Below, in pieces: positions 1 to 9,624 of a stretch of DNA of 64,000 nt. Position 1 is the stretch's first letter; every line of letters starts with the position of its first letter. The stretch is taken from contig NZ_FNDR01000003.1 in the NCBI RefSeq assembly GCF_900099805.1, positions 186,001 through 250,000 of the forward strand, in the 5' to 3' direction. Below the pieces are notes generated by a model. The model saw nothing but the letters and a program-made list of their open reading frames with translations. It was not told the DNA's origin and ran no database searches. Source of the stretch: Variovorax sp. OV700. GTDB taxonomy: Bacteria; Pseudomonadota; Gammaproteobacteria; Burkholderiales; Burkholderiaceae_C. The translations under genes were made by a program, and so were the position numbers.

Positions 1-225
1 TACGACTGGACGGTGGCCGCGACCAACTGGGCCAACGTGATGGCGATCCGCATCCACGTGCTGGCGCGCAACACCGAGTCCAGCAGCGGCTGGACCGACT
101 CCCGGACCTACAACCTCGGCCTGGCGACGCCGACGGCCGGCCCGTTCAACGACCGCATCAAGCGGCACGTCTACAGCACGGTTGCCCGCCTCTACAACAG
201 CTCGGGCCAGAGAGAAACACCATGA
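1..225 (+). CDS. pilW: PilW-like type IV pilus minor pilin, 3' end only
   Basis: The first 74 codons visible are open from the window edge to a TGA at 223-225. The tail reads RIHVLARNTE, then TDSRTYNLG, then GPFNDRIKRHVYSTVARLYN. This matches the C-terminal strand region of PilW-type minor pilins, which help prime type IV pilus assembly in the inner membrane. The stop overlaps the start of the next gene in an ATGA arrangement, so the two are translationally coupled. The N-terminal prepilin leader lies outside the window, so the assignment rests on the tail and on pilX and pilY1 following directly. Confidence 0.8.
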   Translation, partial: YDWTVAATNWANVMAIRIHVLARNTESSSGWTDSRTYNLGLATPTAGPFNDRIKRHVYSTVARLYNSSGQRETP

Positions 226-776
226 ACCGTTCGAAAAATGCCTGCTCCCGCGCACGGGGCCAAACAGGTGCAACCTTGCTCGTCTCCATGATCTTCCTTG
301 TGGTGCTGACGCTCATGGTGGTTTCGGCCGTCAAGGTCACCAACGTCAACACCAAGGTGGTCGGCAACATGCAGACCGAGAGCGAGGCCAATGCGGCCGC
401 GACGCAGGCGATCGAAGGGACGATCAGCAGCGACTTCACTTCGATGCCGGTAGCCAGCACCACTGCGGTGGACATCAACAACAGCGGCCAGACCGGCTCC
501 ACCTACAGCGCAGCCGTGGCCGCACCGGTTTGTACCGGCATCAAGCCCATCAAGCTCAGCGAACTGGATGCGACCCAACCCAGCGACCAGCCCTGCTATG
601 TGAGCGGCGCCTCGCAGAACACAGGCATTGCTGGCAGCAGCGCCGGTGGCAATTCGTTGTGCTCGAACTCCAACTGGGACGTCAGTGCAAGCGCTACCCC
701 GCCCGCCGGTGGCGCTGCGAACGCCCCGACTCACCAAGGCATTGCAGTGCGCGTCGCAGTGGGTGCGGCATGCTGA
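222..776 (+). CDS. pilX: PilX-like type IV pilus minor pilin
   Basis: This 184-residue protein starts with a short basic, Gly-containing leader (RGQTGATLLVSMIFLVVLTL) that runs into one hydrophobic helix, as expected of PilX N-terminal domains. The rest is a Ser/Ala/Thr-rich globular part with paired cysteines near residues 106, 126 and 147. PilX-type minor pilins sit at the pilus tip complex with PilW and PilY1. The start overlaps the pilW stop (ATGA) and the stop lies inside a possible early start of pilY1, so the three genes form one operon. Family membership is fairly sure; the exact minor-pilin role is inferred from gene order. Confidence 0.8.
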   Translation: MNRSKNACSRARGQTGATLLVSMIFLVVLTLMVVSAVKVTNVNTKVVGNMQTESEANAAATQAIEGTISSDFTSMPVASTTAVDINNSGQTGSTYSAAVAAPVCTGIKPIKLSELDATQPSDQPCYVSGASQNTGIAGSSAGGNSLCSNSNWDVSASATPPAGGAANAPTHQGIAVRVAVGAAC

Positions 777-793
777 TCAAACGGGAGTCGGAC

Positions 794-3700
794 ATGAAGA
801 AGCCTTCGAACTTTTGGCGGTTGGGTGCCCTGACGTTGCTTGCGCTGGCAAGCGCCGGCGCGCGGGCCGACGACATCGACATCTATCAGGGCACAGCCAG
901 CGGCGGCGCCCCCAATCTGCTGCTGCTTCTCGACAACTCGGCCGCAGCGAGTGCGAGTTCGAGCTTCACCTGTTCTGACTTGACAGTGAACGATCCGTCG
1001 AAGAACCTGGGCTTCGAGCAGTGCGGGCTGTACAGCGCCATCAAGTCCGTTGCCACCGACGCCTCTCTGAACGGCAACATCAGCCTGGGCCTGATGTACT
1101 TCCCCGACGGGGGAACCAACGGCAGCACTTTCGTCTTGCCCGCTGCATCGCCGGCGCCGAGCTCTCTGCTGCTGATGGACGGCAACGGTGCCGACGGCAA
1201 GGGTGTCGACAAGATGCTAACGAGGGTCGCGGCGTTGAGCCTCGCCCGCGATAAGTCGAACAACAACCAGACTGCTCAGGCCATGCAAGAAGCCTGGGCC
1301 TTCTACCAGGGCAAGACCGGCCTGTCTGGCACCACCTACCCGGGGCTGACGAACCAGCAAGCCTGCGCCAGGAATTTCCTTCTCTACATCACGCTCGCCA
1401 CCAACAACCAGAAACCGCAGGACAGCGGCAACGTGGGCGGATCGGCCTTGCAGACGGCCGGAGCCCTGACCGCGCTTCCCACCCAGGTGGCGCTGCCGAG
1501 CTGGAAGTCGCCGATCTCTCCGTACGCCACGGCTGCAGCCAAGTACAAGAGCGACTACTCCGACGAGTGGGCCAACTTCATGTACACGGGGACTTCGCCC
1601 AACCTCACGACGCCGTATCCGGCCATCACTACCTACACCATCATCCTGAGCGATGGCAGCAACCCGGACTACGAGCAGCTCATGGTCAGCATGGCCAACC
1701 AGGGCGGCGGCAAGTACTTCATTGTGAGGCTGGGCGACGTCAGCGCACTGGCCAACGCCATCGGGCAGGTGTTCAGCGAAGTGCAGGCCGTCAACAGCGT
1801 GTTCGCGGCGCCGGTACTGCCGGTGAGCGCCAATACGCAGGGCACCTACGTCAACCAGATCTACATGGGCATGTTTCGCCCCGACGGCAGCGACAACCCG
1901 CGTTGGATGGGCAATCTCAAGCAATACCAGTTCGGCGTGGACATCACCGACCCGACCGCGCCGCAGCTGTTTCTCGCCGACGCCTCATGGGGTACCTATT
2001 CCGCAGGCACCAATGCCAACCGGGCGCTGAGCGCAGCGGGCACGGGGTTCATCTCGCCCTCGGCGGTCAGCTTCTGGACGTCCAAGGACATCAGTTCGCT
2101 TCCCGACTCCAAGGGCGGCTTCTGGCTTAACGCCTTCCGGGCGCAAGGCGCCAAGGACGGCTACGACTGGGCAGACGGACAGGTCGTCGAAAAGGGCGGC
2201 GTCGGGCAGCAGATTCGCCTCAAGTACCTGAAAGACAGCTACCCCCCGACGTCGACCGCAAGCGCGACGACGGCGCGCAACGTGTACACCTGCGTGGGCA
2301 CCGGGTGCACCGCCGATGCTGCATTGAGCACGATGCCGTTCAAGGCCGGCAACACGAACCTCACATCCACGGCGCTCGGAATTTCGGCGTCGAGTTCGAT
2401 AACGGCCGTCAACCTGATCAACTGGGCGCGCGGCGACGATACGTTCGCGGCGGGCGACTCCGTCGCAGGGACTGAGGGCAACACCCTGCCAGATTCCAGC
2501 ATCACGATTCGCGGTTCGGTGCACGGCGACGTGCTGCACTCACGGCCCGCGGTGATCGACTATGGCGGCACGACCGGCGTGGTGGTGTTCTACGGCGCGA
2601 ATGACGGCATGTTCCGCGCCATCAATGGCAACCAGCCCAACAATCCCACCGACAGCAGCAAGCCCAAGGGCAGCTGTACGTTATCGACGACGTGCGCCAT
2701 TACCGTGAAGGACGCCACCGGCGCCACCGCGAGCGTGGCCCCGGGCGGCGAGCTGTGGAGCTTCGTGCCCTCGGAGTTCTACTCGGGCCTTCAGCGGCTC
2801 TATCAGAACAGTCCGGCCCTTAAACTGGGCAGCTCCTCCACCGGCTCCCCGAAGACCTATTTCTTCGACGGCGCGCCGGGCGTCTATCAGAACAGCGTCA
2901 CGGGCAAGGCTTACATCTTCCTGTCGGCGCGCCGCGGCGGTCGGCTGCTCTATGCATTGGACGTCAGCGATCCGGCCAACCCGAAGTTCATGTGGAAGCG
3001 CAGCAATTCCGACACCGGCTTCGGGGAACTCGGGCAGACCTGGTCGCAGCCGAAGGTGGCAATGATCAAGGGCCGCACGAACCCGGTGCTGATCTTCGGT
3101 GCTGGCTATGATCCCAATGAAGACGCCGAACCGCCCGCGGCCGACACCATGGGCCGGGGAATCTTCATCGTCGACGCGGTCACCGGCACCATGCTCTGGC
3201 AAGCCGGCCCAGGCGGTAGCGGCACGACCTGCACCGGCAACCCCTGCAAACTGGCGAGCATGAACTACGCGATTCCGGGCGACGTCACGCTGGTGGACCG
3301 CGACTTCGACGGCTACATCGATCGGCTCTACGCTGCCGACACTGGCGGCAATATCTGGCGCGTGGATCTCCAGCCGACTGGCAGTGGCGACTTGAGCACC
3401 TGGCAGGCGACGCAGATTGCCGCGCTGGGCGGAACTGGGACGACCAAGCGCAAGTTCTTCTTTCCGCCCGATGTGGTGCTGACGAAGAACTACGACGTGC
3501 TGCTGAACATCACTGGCGACCGGGAGCACCCGCTGCTGACCCAGGGGGCCACCAGCATCGTGAACCGCTTCTACATGGTCAAGGACACCAACGTGGGGGG
3601 AAATGCGTCCAGCTGGACACCCGTGCGCGATGACACCAGCAGCACGGCGGACGCAGAGCCCACCGCGCTGTTTCACGTCACCGATTCCGTCCCGTACGCC

Positions 3701-4105
3701 GGCACCTTGAGCGGGTTCTACAGGACCCTGAGCGGCTCGGGTGAAAAGGGCGTGAATGCACCGACCACTGTCGGTGGCACCGTCTACTTCGGCACCAACC
3801 AGCCCATTGTCCCGAGCACCACAAGTTGCCAAGCCAACCTGGGTTCCGCGCGCAGCTACGGCATCAACTTCCTGACCGGCAGTGCGACCTCCAAGCTGCT
3901 CGACGGCGGAGGGCTGGCGCCGTCGCCGGTGTTCGGCATCGTCACGGTCAGCGTCAACGGCACGAATCGGCAGTTGCCATTCCTGATTGGCGGTGGCGGC
4001 GGCTCGGGTGCAGACGGAAAATCAGGTCTCGGCGCGCAAAAACCGATCATTCCCCTCAACGCCACACGGAAGAGAACTTACTGGTTCCGTGAGACCGACC
4101 GATGA
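794..4105 (+). CDS. pilY1: PilY1 family type IV pilus tip adhesin / assembly factor
   Basis: The protein has 1103 residues. I chose the ATG at 794 because GGGAG at 783-787 lies six bases upstream and a clean Sec signal peptide follows (cleavage near ARA-DDID, residue 25). The alternative ATG at 770 overlaps the pilX stop. The N-terminal third holds a von Willebrand A-like region with a degenerate metal site (LLLLLDNSAAAS). The C-terminal half is the PilY1 beta-propeller domain. A calcium loop DRDFDGYID is visible at residues 835-843; this type of loop controls pilus extension and retraction in Pseudomonas PilY1. The protein probably acts as tip adhesin or retraction antagonist. A PilE-type gene, common after pilY1, is not seen downstream. 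Confidence 0.9.
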   Translation: MKKPSNFWRLGALTLLALASAGARADDIDIYQGTASGGAPNLLLLLDNSAAASASSSFTCSDLTVNDPSKNLGFEQCGLYSAIKSVATDASLNGNISLGLMYFPDGGTNGSTFVLPAASPAPSSLLLMDGNGADGKGVDKMLTRVAALSLARDKSNNNQTAQAMQEAWAFYQGKTGLSGTTYPGLTNQQACARNFLLYITLATNNQKPQDSGNVGGSALQTAGALTALPTQVALPSWKSPISPYATAAAKYKSDYSDEWANFMYTGTSPNLTTPYPAITTYTIILSDGSNPDYEQLMVSMANQGGGKYFIVRLGDVSALANAIGQVFSEVQAVNSVFAAPVLPVSANTQGTYVNQIYMGMFRPDGSDNPRWMGNLKQYQFGVDITDPTAPQLFLADASWGTYSAGTNANRALSAAGTGFISPSAVSFWTSKDISSLPDSKGGFWLNAFRAQGAKDGYDWADGQVVEKGGVGQQIRLKYLKDSYPPTSTASATTARNVYTCVGTGCTADAALSTMPFKAGNTNLTSTALGISASSSITAVNLINWARGDDTFAAGDSVAGTEGNTLPDSSITIRGSVHGDVLHSRPAVIDYGGTTGVVVFYGANDGMFRAINGNQPNNPTDSSKPKGSCTLSTTCAITVKDATGATASVAPGGELWSFVPSEFYSGLQRLYQNSPALKLGSSSTGSPKTYFFDGAPGVYQNSVTGKAYIFLSARRGGRLLYALDVSDPANPKFMWKRSNSDTGFGELGQTWSQPKVAMIKGRTNPVLIFGAGYDPNEDAEPPAADTMGRGIFIVDAVTGTMLWQAGPGGSGTTCTGNPCKLASMNYAIPGDVTLVDRDFDGYIDRLYAADTGGNIWRVDLQPTGSGDLSTWQATQIAALGGTGTTKRKFFFPPDVVLTKNYDVLLNITGDREHPLLTQGATSIVNRFYMVKDTNVGGNASSWTPVRDDTSSTADAEPTALFHVTDSVPYAGTLSGFYRTLSGSGEKGVNAPTTVGGTVYFGTNQPIVPSTTSCQANLGSARSYGINFLTGSATSKLLDGGGLAPSPVFGIVTVSVNGTNRQLPFLIGGGGGSGADGKSGLGAQKPIIPLNATRKRTYWFRETDR

Positions 4106-4337
4106 AAGAAGGCGAACCCCGGGCTTCTGATCTCCCGGGTTGGCGCCGCATCGGTGGCAGCGCGGTGTCGAAGTCAATGGTGTCGAGGGGGGCGAGCAGG
4201 TTCTCGATCTTCGCTCGATAGTCGTCGACCAGCGATGGCCTTGTTCGAGGCCTTGGCGGAGAGCGGCTCGAAGCCCTTCTGGAAAACATCAGCGTATCTG
4301 TGCAGGAGGAGTTCAGCGAGGCGGTCCCGCGCCCTGC
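4106..4337. other. gap with an imperfect hairpin and a possible gene remnant
   Basis: No intact gene is seen in this stretch. Just after pilY1 there is an imperfect inverted repeat (AACCCCGGG with CCCGGGTT, 4115-4141) that lacks a T-run, so it is only a weak terminator candidate. On the minus strand, two protein-like fragments in different frames abut near 4225-4240. One contains LLLHRYADVFQKGFEPLSAK and the other KIENLLAPLDTIDFDTALPP. They look like the end of one decayed gene with a frameshift. I do not recognise the family. Confidence 0.35.
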
Positions 4338-5684
4338 CTACTTGTCGTGATGCAGGTAGGTCGCCTGCTTCGGCAGCAGCAGGCTCACCAGGAACGCCAC
4401 CCCCATCATCGCCGTCACGTACCAGTAGAAGTACGACTCGTGCCCGATCGACTTCAGCCCCAGCGCCACGTATTCCGCGCTGCCGCCGAAGATGGCATTG
4501 CCTATCGCGTACGACAGGCCCACGCCCAGCGCACGAATCTCGGGCGGGAACATCTCTGCCTTCACGATCCCGCTGATCGAGGTGTAGAAGCTGACGACTG
4601 CCAGTGCGAGGGTGATCAGCATGCCGGCCACCAGCGGGCTGCCGACGCTCTGCAGGTTGCTCAGCACCGGCACCGTCATCAGCGCGCCCAGAGCACCGAA
4701 CAGCAGCATGTTGCTGCGGCGGCCGATGCGGTCCGACAGTGCGCCGAACAGCGGCTGCATGCACATGTAGATGAACAGGCAGGCGGTCATCACGTTGCTG
4801 GCGGTCTTGATCGACATGCCGGCGGAGTTCACCAGGTACTTCTGCATGTAGGTGGTGAAGGTGTAGAAGATCAGCGAGCCGCCGGCCGTGTAGCCCAGCA
4901 CCACGAAGAAGGCGCGCTTGTGGTTCGTGAACAGTTCGCGCATCGTGCCCGCGCCCTTGGCGGCGCGGGTCTTGGTGCTGGCGGTTTCGGTCAGCGTGCG
5001 CCGCAGCATGAGGGCGACCACCGCGGCGATGGCGCCGATGACGAAGGGAATGCGCCAGCCCCAGCTCTTGAGCTCGGCTTCGTCGAGCACCTGCTGCAGC
5101 ACCACCACGACAACCACCGCCAGCAGCTGCCCGCCGATCAGCGTGACGTACTGGAACGACGAGAAGAAGCCGCGCTGGCCGCGCATCGCCACTTCGCTCA
5201 TGTAGGTGGCGGTGGTGCCATATTCGCCACCGACCGACAGGCCTTGCAGCAGCCGCGCAGCCAGCAGCAGCGCGGGCGCGGCGGCGCCGATCTGCGCATA
5301 GGTCGGCAAGCAGGCGATGACGAGCGAGCCCACGCACATCATGACGACCGAGGTCACCATCGAGGTCTTGCGGCCCTTGCGGTCGGCCAGGCGGCCGAAC
5401 AGCCAGCCGCCGATCGGGCGCATGAGAAAACCGGCGGCGAACACGCCGGCGGTGTTCAGCAGTTGCACGGTCGGGTCCGACTTGGGGAAGAACGCCGGCG
5501 CGAAATAGATGGCGCAGAACGCGTAGACGTAGAAGTCGAACCACTCCACCAGGTTGCCGGATGAGGCGGCAAAGATGGCGAAGATGCGTTTGCGCTTTTC
5601 TTCAAAGGTGTAGGCGGTGTTGTTGGCGGCGGTCGCGTCGGGGCTGGAGGCGCCGGCGGTGCTCGCACTTGTGATGGCGGTCAT
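4338..5684 (-). CDS. MFS metabolite:H+ symporter, KgtP-like (alpha-ketoglutarate/dicarboxylate type)
   Basis: This is a 448-residue inner-membrane permease of the metabolite:H+ symporter branch of the major facilitator superfamily. The family pattern is clear: a first helix with [13 protein letters not shown], then [19 protein letters not shown] in the 2-3 loop, [13 protein letters not shown] in helix 4, and a repeat motif [13 protein letters not shown] in the second half. About twelve hydrophobic segments are present. The ATG at 5684 has AAGGA about ten bases upstream; an in-frame start at 5729 lacks support. KgtP-like proteins take up 2-oxoglutarate or related organic acids. The two-component pair encoded just upstream on the same strand probably controls it. 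The substrate is inferred, not shown. Confidence 0.85.
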   Translation of the reverse strand: MTAITSASTAGASSPDATAANNTAYTFEEKRKRIFAIFAASSGNLVEWFDFYVYAFCAIYFAPAFFPKSDPTVQLLNTAGVFAAGFLMRPIGGWLFGRLADRKGRKTSMVTSVVMMCVGSLVIACLPTYAQIGAAAPALLLAARLLQGLSVGGEYGTTATYMSEVAMRGQRGFFSSFQYVTLIGGQLLAVVVVVVLQQVLDEAELKSWGWRIPFVIGAIAAVVALMLRRTLTETASTKTRAAKGAGTMRELFTNHKRAFFVVLGYTAGGSLIFYTFTTYMQKYLVNSAGMSIKTASNVMTACLFIYMCMQPLFGALSDRIGRRSNMLLFGALGALMTVPVLSNLQSVGSPLVAGMLITLALAVVSFYTSISGIVKAEMFPPEIRALGVGLSYAIGNAIFGGSAEYVALGLKSIGHESYFYWYVTAMMGVAFLVSLLLPKQATYLHHDK

Positions 5685-5869
5685 GGAATAGGGGTCCTTG
5701 TCTCTGGCTGCGGCCTGCCGCGAAACCACGCGAAGCCGTGCCGCCGAGTCTGTCCGGCCGCCACCGTGCTGTCGTCCGTAGCCGGCCGCCGCAGGGCTAC
5801 GTATCGGTACGCAAGGGTAAATACCTAGAAAGACTTACGGGCGCGATGAGCGGCCGCGGTGGAGAGGCG

Positions 5870-6484
5870 CTAGAGAGCGTGTTCCCGCAGGAACCGGTCC
5901 AACTGGTGGCTGTTCGCCAGCCCCAGCTTGGCGAACACGTGGGCGCGGTGGGTTTCCACCGTGCGCTGCTCCAGCGGTGCGAGTTCCAGGGCGATCTGCT
6001 TGTTGGGCTTGCCCTCGGCCACCAGCCGGGCCACCTGCATCTCGCGCGGCGTGAGCTTGGCCCACAGCGCCTCTGCCGCCTGCCGGGCCTGCCGGCGCAG
6101 GGCGATCTCCTCGGCCTTCTGCAGGGCCTTGGCGATGCTGTCGAGCAAGCGCTCGTCGTTGCAGGGTTTTTCGAGCCAGCCGAAGGCGCCGTTCTGCACC
6201 GCCTCGACAGCCATGGGAATGTCGCCATGGCCGGACAGGAAGATCGTGACCAGCGGGCTGTCCTGCGCGCGCAGTGCATCGAACACCTGCAGCCCGCTCA
6301 CGCCCTCCATGCGCAGGTCCAGGATCACGCAGCCTGCACGCTGCAGGTCGGCGCCGGCCAGAAAGGCCTCGCCCGAGGCAAAGGTCTGCACCGCGTAGCC
6401 GCGCGACAGCAGCAACAGGCCCAGCGAGCGGCGCACGGCCTCGTCGTCGTCCACCACGCACAGGTTGTTGGCAAGAGCGGTCAC
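5870..6484 (-). CDS. FixJ/NarL-type response regulator (DctR-like)
   Basis: This 204-residue regulator starts with GTG at 6484, overlapping the kinase stop as GTGA, so the pair is translationally coupled. The receiver domain spans about residues 5-120, with the acidic cluster VVDDDE, phospho-acceptor Asp56 (CVILDLRM) and Lys106 (LEKP). A LuxR-type helix-turn-helix follows from about residue 140 (LTPREMQVARLVAEG, then KQIALEL and VETHRAHVFAKLG). On phosphorylation by the adjacent kinase it should activate transcription, probably of the divergently or adjacently encoded carboxylate permease. The 185 bases between this gene and the permease hold the permease promoter and no further gene. Confidence 0.88.
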   Translation of the reverse strand: MTALANNLCVVDDDEAVRRSLGLLLLSRGYAVQTFASGEAFLAGADLQRAGCVILDLRMEGVSGLQVFDALRAQDSPLVTIFLSGHGDIPMAVEAVQNGAFGWLEKPCNDERLLDSIAKALQKAEEIALRRQARQAAEALWAKLTPREMQVARLVAEGKPNKQIALELAPLEQRTVETHRAHVFAKLGLANSHQLDRFLREHAL

Positions 6485-8661
6485 GGGGGAGAGATTTCCA
6501 GTTCGAGAGTGAAAACTGTGCCACCACCGGCCCGATTGGCAAAGGACAGCCGGCCGCGATGGGCCTCGACGATGGTGCGGCAAATGTTCAGGCCCAGCCC
6601 CAGCCCGCCGGTCTTGGTAGTGAAGAAGGGGGCGAACACTTGCTCGGCCAGCGCAGCGTCGATGCCTGGCCCGCGGTCGGCCACGCGGATGTGCATGCGT
6701 CCTTCCCGCACCTCGGCCTCGATCTCCACGAGGCGCTGTTCCGGTGGCGTGGCCTGCATGGCATGCAGGCTGTTGGACAGCAGGTTCAGCAGGACCTGTT
6801 CCAGCAGCACACGGTCGCCGCGCACCTCGGGCAGCCCCGCCGGGATGCGAACCTCGGCGCGCGCCTGACGCATCCGCATCTCCCCCTGCAGCAGCGCCAG
6901 CGCGTTGGTGACCAGCGCCGCCACCGCGCAATCCTCGGTGCCGACGGTGCGCTGCCGCACGAAGCCGCGGATGCGCCGCACGATCTCGGCGCTGCGCTGG
7001 GCCTGGGCCATGGTCTCGTCGAGGCTGCTGACCAGCAGCGACTGGTTGCCTTGCACTGCAAAGGCCTTGGCGGCGCTCGCGAAGTTGCTCAGCGCCATCA
7101 GCGGCTGGTTCAGTTCGTGGGCCAGCGTCGAAGCCATCTCGCCCAGGCTGGCGAGGCGCTGGGCATGCTGCAACTGCTCGTCGTTCTGGCGCTGGCGCAG
7201 TTCTGCGCGCTTCTGCTCGGTGATGTCCACCACCGAGCTCATCCAGCCGCTGTGTTCGCCGTCGGCGTCGATGAGCGGCGCGGTGTAGACCATGGTGATC
7301 ACCTCGTGCCCGTCGCGATGCCGCAGGCGCGATTCGAAACCGGAGCGCGTGGGCTGTCCGCTCATCATGGCGTCGTAGTGTTGCCAGTGCTGCGCCACGT
7401 CGTCGGGGTGCCAGTAGGGGTACGGCGGAAGCCGGCCGAGAAGTTCGTCGGCGCCATAGCCGGTCATCTCGCAGAAGGCGGGGTTGACGTAGATGATGCG
7501 GCCTTCGAGGTCGCGCGCGCGCATGCCCACCAGCAGCGAGTCTTCCATCGCCTTGCGGAAGGCGTGGGCCTCGTCGAGTTCGTGCGTGCGCTCGCGCACG
7601 CGCAGCTCCAGGTCGCGCCGCGCATCGCGCTGCTCGGCGAAGCGGCGTTCGCGCAGCTGCCAGTACAGCCCGCCCAGCAGCAGCACGCCCGCGCACAGCA
7701 GGCCCAGCATCCAGGTGCGCTCGCGTGCGCGAGTGACCTCCGAATGGTCGGCCATCACCGTCAGCGTCCAGCCCAGGTCGGGCAGCGGCTCGTCGACCGC
7801 AAGAAAGCGGCGCGTCTTGCCGCCGATATTGATGCGCACGAGGTAGCCCGGCTGCCCTTCCTCGCGCTCCACCGTCCATGGCAGCGGCGGGAAGCCGGCG
7901 CGGGCGCCGTACTGCTGGTCGCGATTCATACCGTCCAGGTCGGCGGCGCCGAGGGGCCGCGTGGCCTGGTACATCCACGCCGGCACCGAGCTCAGAAACA
8001 CGATGCCGCGCGCGTCGGTCAGCAGGATCGGTTCGCGTGCGAAGGCCCAGGCTTCCTGGAGCTGGCGAAGGCTGATCTTGACCGTCAGCACGCCCAGCAC
8101 GGCGCCGGCCTCGGAGCGCACCGGCGAGGACATGAATAGCCCCGGCTCGCCGGTGGTCTGGCCCACGCCGTAGAAGAGGCCGCTGCGGCCCGCGCGCGCG
8201 TCGATGAAGTAGGGCCGGTTGGCATAGGACTCGCCGACAAAGCTCTGCGGCGTTGCCCAGTTGCTCGCCGCCAGCGTGAGGCCTTCCAGGTCGATCAGGT
8301 AGAGCGCGTCCGAGCCCGCGTGGCGGTTCACTTCCTCGATGTAGCGGTTGGCGCGCTGCTGCGCCGCGGGATCCCGGGGGTGGGCCAGCACGCCGAAGAC
8401 GTCCGGGTGCATGCCCGCGGTGCGCGGGAGGTAGCCGTACTTTCCGGCGGCATCGCGCAGGCCCAGCGCGTGGACTTCCATCGCGCGCCGGATCGAGTCG
8501 GCCTGGAAGCTCGCCTCGCGGCTCGCGGCCCATTGGCCCGCCGCGCCGATCAGCAGCAGCGCCACGGCCACGGCGGCAACCCAGGCGTACAGCGTGCGGT
8601 AGCGGCCGCGGTAGGCGCTGGCCATCGGCGGTTCGGGGCGGAGGGGAGTCGTGGGAGGCAT
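6481..8661 (-). CDS. DctB-like membrane sensor histidine kinase with PAS domain
   Basis: The protein has 726 residues from the ATG at 8661; a second candidate start is at 8625, and neither has a clear ribosome site. Membrane helices near the N-terminus (YAWVAAVAVALLLIGAAG) and before the PAS domain (MLGLLCAGVLLLGGLYW) flank a periplasmic dCache-like sensor region (NRPYFIDARAGRSGLFYGVG). A PAS domain follows (NPAFCEMTGYGADELLGR, VVDITEQKRAE). His515 in STLAHELNQPLMA is the phosphorylation site. The ATPase core shows the N box (LLNLLSNSLHAM), DRGPGID and GLGLGLNICRTIVEAHRG. It probably senses an external organic acid and signals to the regulator next door. The ligand is unknown. Confidence 0.88.
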   Translation of the reverse strand: MPPTTPLRPEPPMASAYRGRYRTLYAWVAAVAVALLLIGAAGQWAASREASFQADSIRRAMEVHALGLRDAAGKYGYLPRTAGMHPDVFGVLAHPRDPAAQQRANRYIEEVNRHAGSDALYLIDLEGLTLAASNWATPQSFVGESYANRPYFIDARAGRSGLFYGVGQTTGEPGLFMSSPVRSEAGAVLGVLTVKISLRQLQEAWAFAREPILLTDARGIVFLSSVPAWMYQATRPLGAADLDGMNRDQQYGARAGFPPLPWTVEREEGQPGYLVRINIGGKTRRFLAVDEPLPDLGWTLTVMADHSEVTRARERTWMLGLLCAGVLLLGGLYWQLRERRFAEQRDARRDLELRVRERTHELDEAHAFRKAMEDSLLVGMRARDLEGRIIYVNPAFCEMTGYGADELLGRLPPYPYWHPDDVAQHWQHYDAMMSGQPTRSGFESRLRHRDGHEVITMVYTAPLIDADGEHSGWMSSVVDITEQKRAELRQRQNDEQLQHAQRLASLGEMASTLAHELNQPLMALSNFASAAKAFAVQGNQSLLVSSLDETMAQAQRSAEIVRRIRGFVRQRTVGTEDCAVAALVTNALALLQGEMRMRQARAEVRIPAGLPEVRGDRVLLEQVLLNLLSNSLHAMQATPPEQRLVEIEAEVREGRMHIRVADRGPGIDAALAEQVFAPFFTTKTGGLGLGLNICRTIVEAHRGRLSFANRAGGGTVFTLELEISPP

Positions 8662-8747
8662 GAAAGATGGCGGGGTCGACCGGGCCGCGACCGGAATTTT
8701 GCCCTGATCCCCGAGTTGGCCGACGTGGCCGCCGTACCATCCCGCCC

Positions 8748-9605
8748 ATGCGAACCCTTTCATTCCCGGCCGGCGGCGAGATGCCGGTGCTCGGCCTCGG
8801 CACCTGGCGCATGGGCGAGGCCCCGGGCCGCCATGCGGCCGAGGTTGCCGCCGTGCGCGAAGCCATCGCCATGGGCTACCGGCTGATCGACACCGCCGAG
8901 ATGTACGGCGAGGGCGGAGCTGAAACAGTGCTGGGCCAGGCGCTGGCCGAAGCTCTGCGCGCCGGCGACGTGCGCCGCGACGAGCTCTTCATCGTCAGCA
9001 AGGTCTATCCGCACAACGCGAGCCGGCGCGGCACGCCCGACGCTTGCGAGCGCAGCCTGAAGCGCCTCGGGCTCGACGCCATCGACCTGTACCTGCTGCA
9101 CTGGCGCGGCAGCCATCCGCTGCGCGAAACGGTCGATGCGCTGCAGGCGCTGGTGGCCAATGGGCGCATCAGCCATTGGGGTGTGAGCAATTTCGACATC
9201 GACGACATGGAAGAGCTGGCGCAGGTCGTCGGCGACGGACCCGGTTGCGCGGCCGACCAGGTGTATTTGTCTCTGGGTGAACGCGGCCCCGAATTCAACC
9301 TGCTGCCGTGGCTGCGCGAACACGGCATGCCGCTGATGGCCTACAGCCCGATCGATCAGGGCGCACTGGCAGGGGACGATGCACTGGGAGCGCTGGCGGG
9401 CCGGCTCGGCATGACCGCCGCGCAGCTTGCGCTGGCCGCGGTAATTTCGCGGCCCGGCGTGGTTGCGATTCCGAAGGCGGTGCGCAGCGCGCATCTTCAG
9501 GAGAACCTTGCCGCCGCTTCCCTGAAGCTCGATGCGGCTACGCTCGCCGAACTCGAACGTCTCTATCCGCCGCCTCGGCGCAAGACGCCGCTGGCGATGA
9601 TCTGA
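8748..9605 (+). CDS. aldo/keto reductase
   Basis: This 285-residue cytosolic NAD(P)H-dependent oxidoreductase has the AKR beta/alpha barrel signatures. GLGTWRMG opens the fold, LIDTAEMYGEGGAE carries the catalytic Asp and Tyr, and FIVSKVYPHN carries the catalytic Lys. The middle signature reads LGLDAIDLYLLHWRG, followed by GRISHWGVSNF, and the cofactor site is VVAIPKAVRSAHLQENL. The ATG at 8748 is taken because the conserved fold starts at once; an upstream in-frame start at 8667 would cross the intergenic region shared with the divergent kinase. It ends facing the purine permease, with only about 19 bases between the stops. The physiological substrate cannot be read from sequence. Confidence 0.9.
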   Translation: MRTLSFPAGGEMPVLGLGTWRMGEAPGRHAAEVAAVREAIAMGYRLIDTAEMYGEGGAETVLGQALAEALRAGDVRRDELFIVSKVYPHNASRRGTPDACERSLKRLGLDAIDLYLLHWRGSHPLRETVDALQALVANGRISHWGVSNFDIDDMEELAQVVGDGPGCAADQVYLSLGERGPEFNLLPWLREHGMPLMAYSPIDQGALAGDDALGALAGRLGMTAAQLALAAVISRPGVVAIPKAVRSAHLQENLAAASLKLDAATLAELERLYPPPRRKTPLAMI

Positions 9606-9624
9606 CGGGCTTCTAGTTGGGCTT

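Noticed and set aside
182..793. Upstream extension of the pilY1 frame, open from 182
   Set aside because: It runs through pilX in another frame, reads as low-complexity Arg/His/Gln protein, and lacks a signal peptide; a clear ribosome site and signal peptide mark the start at 794.
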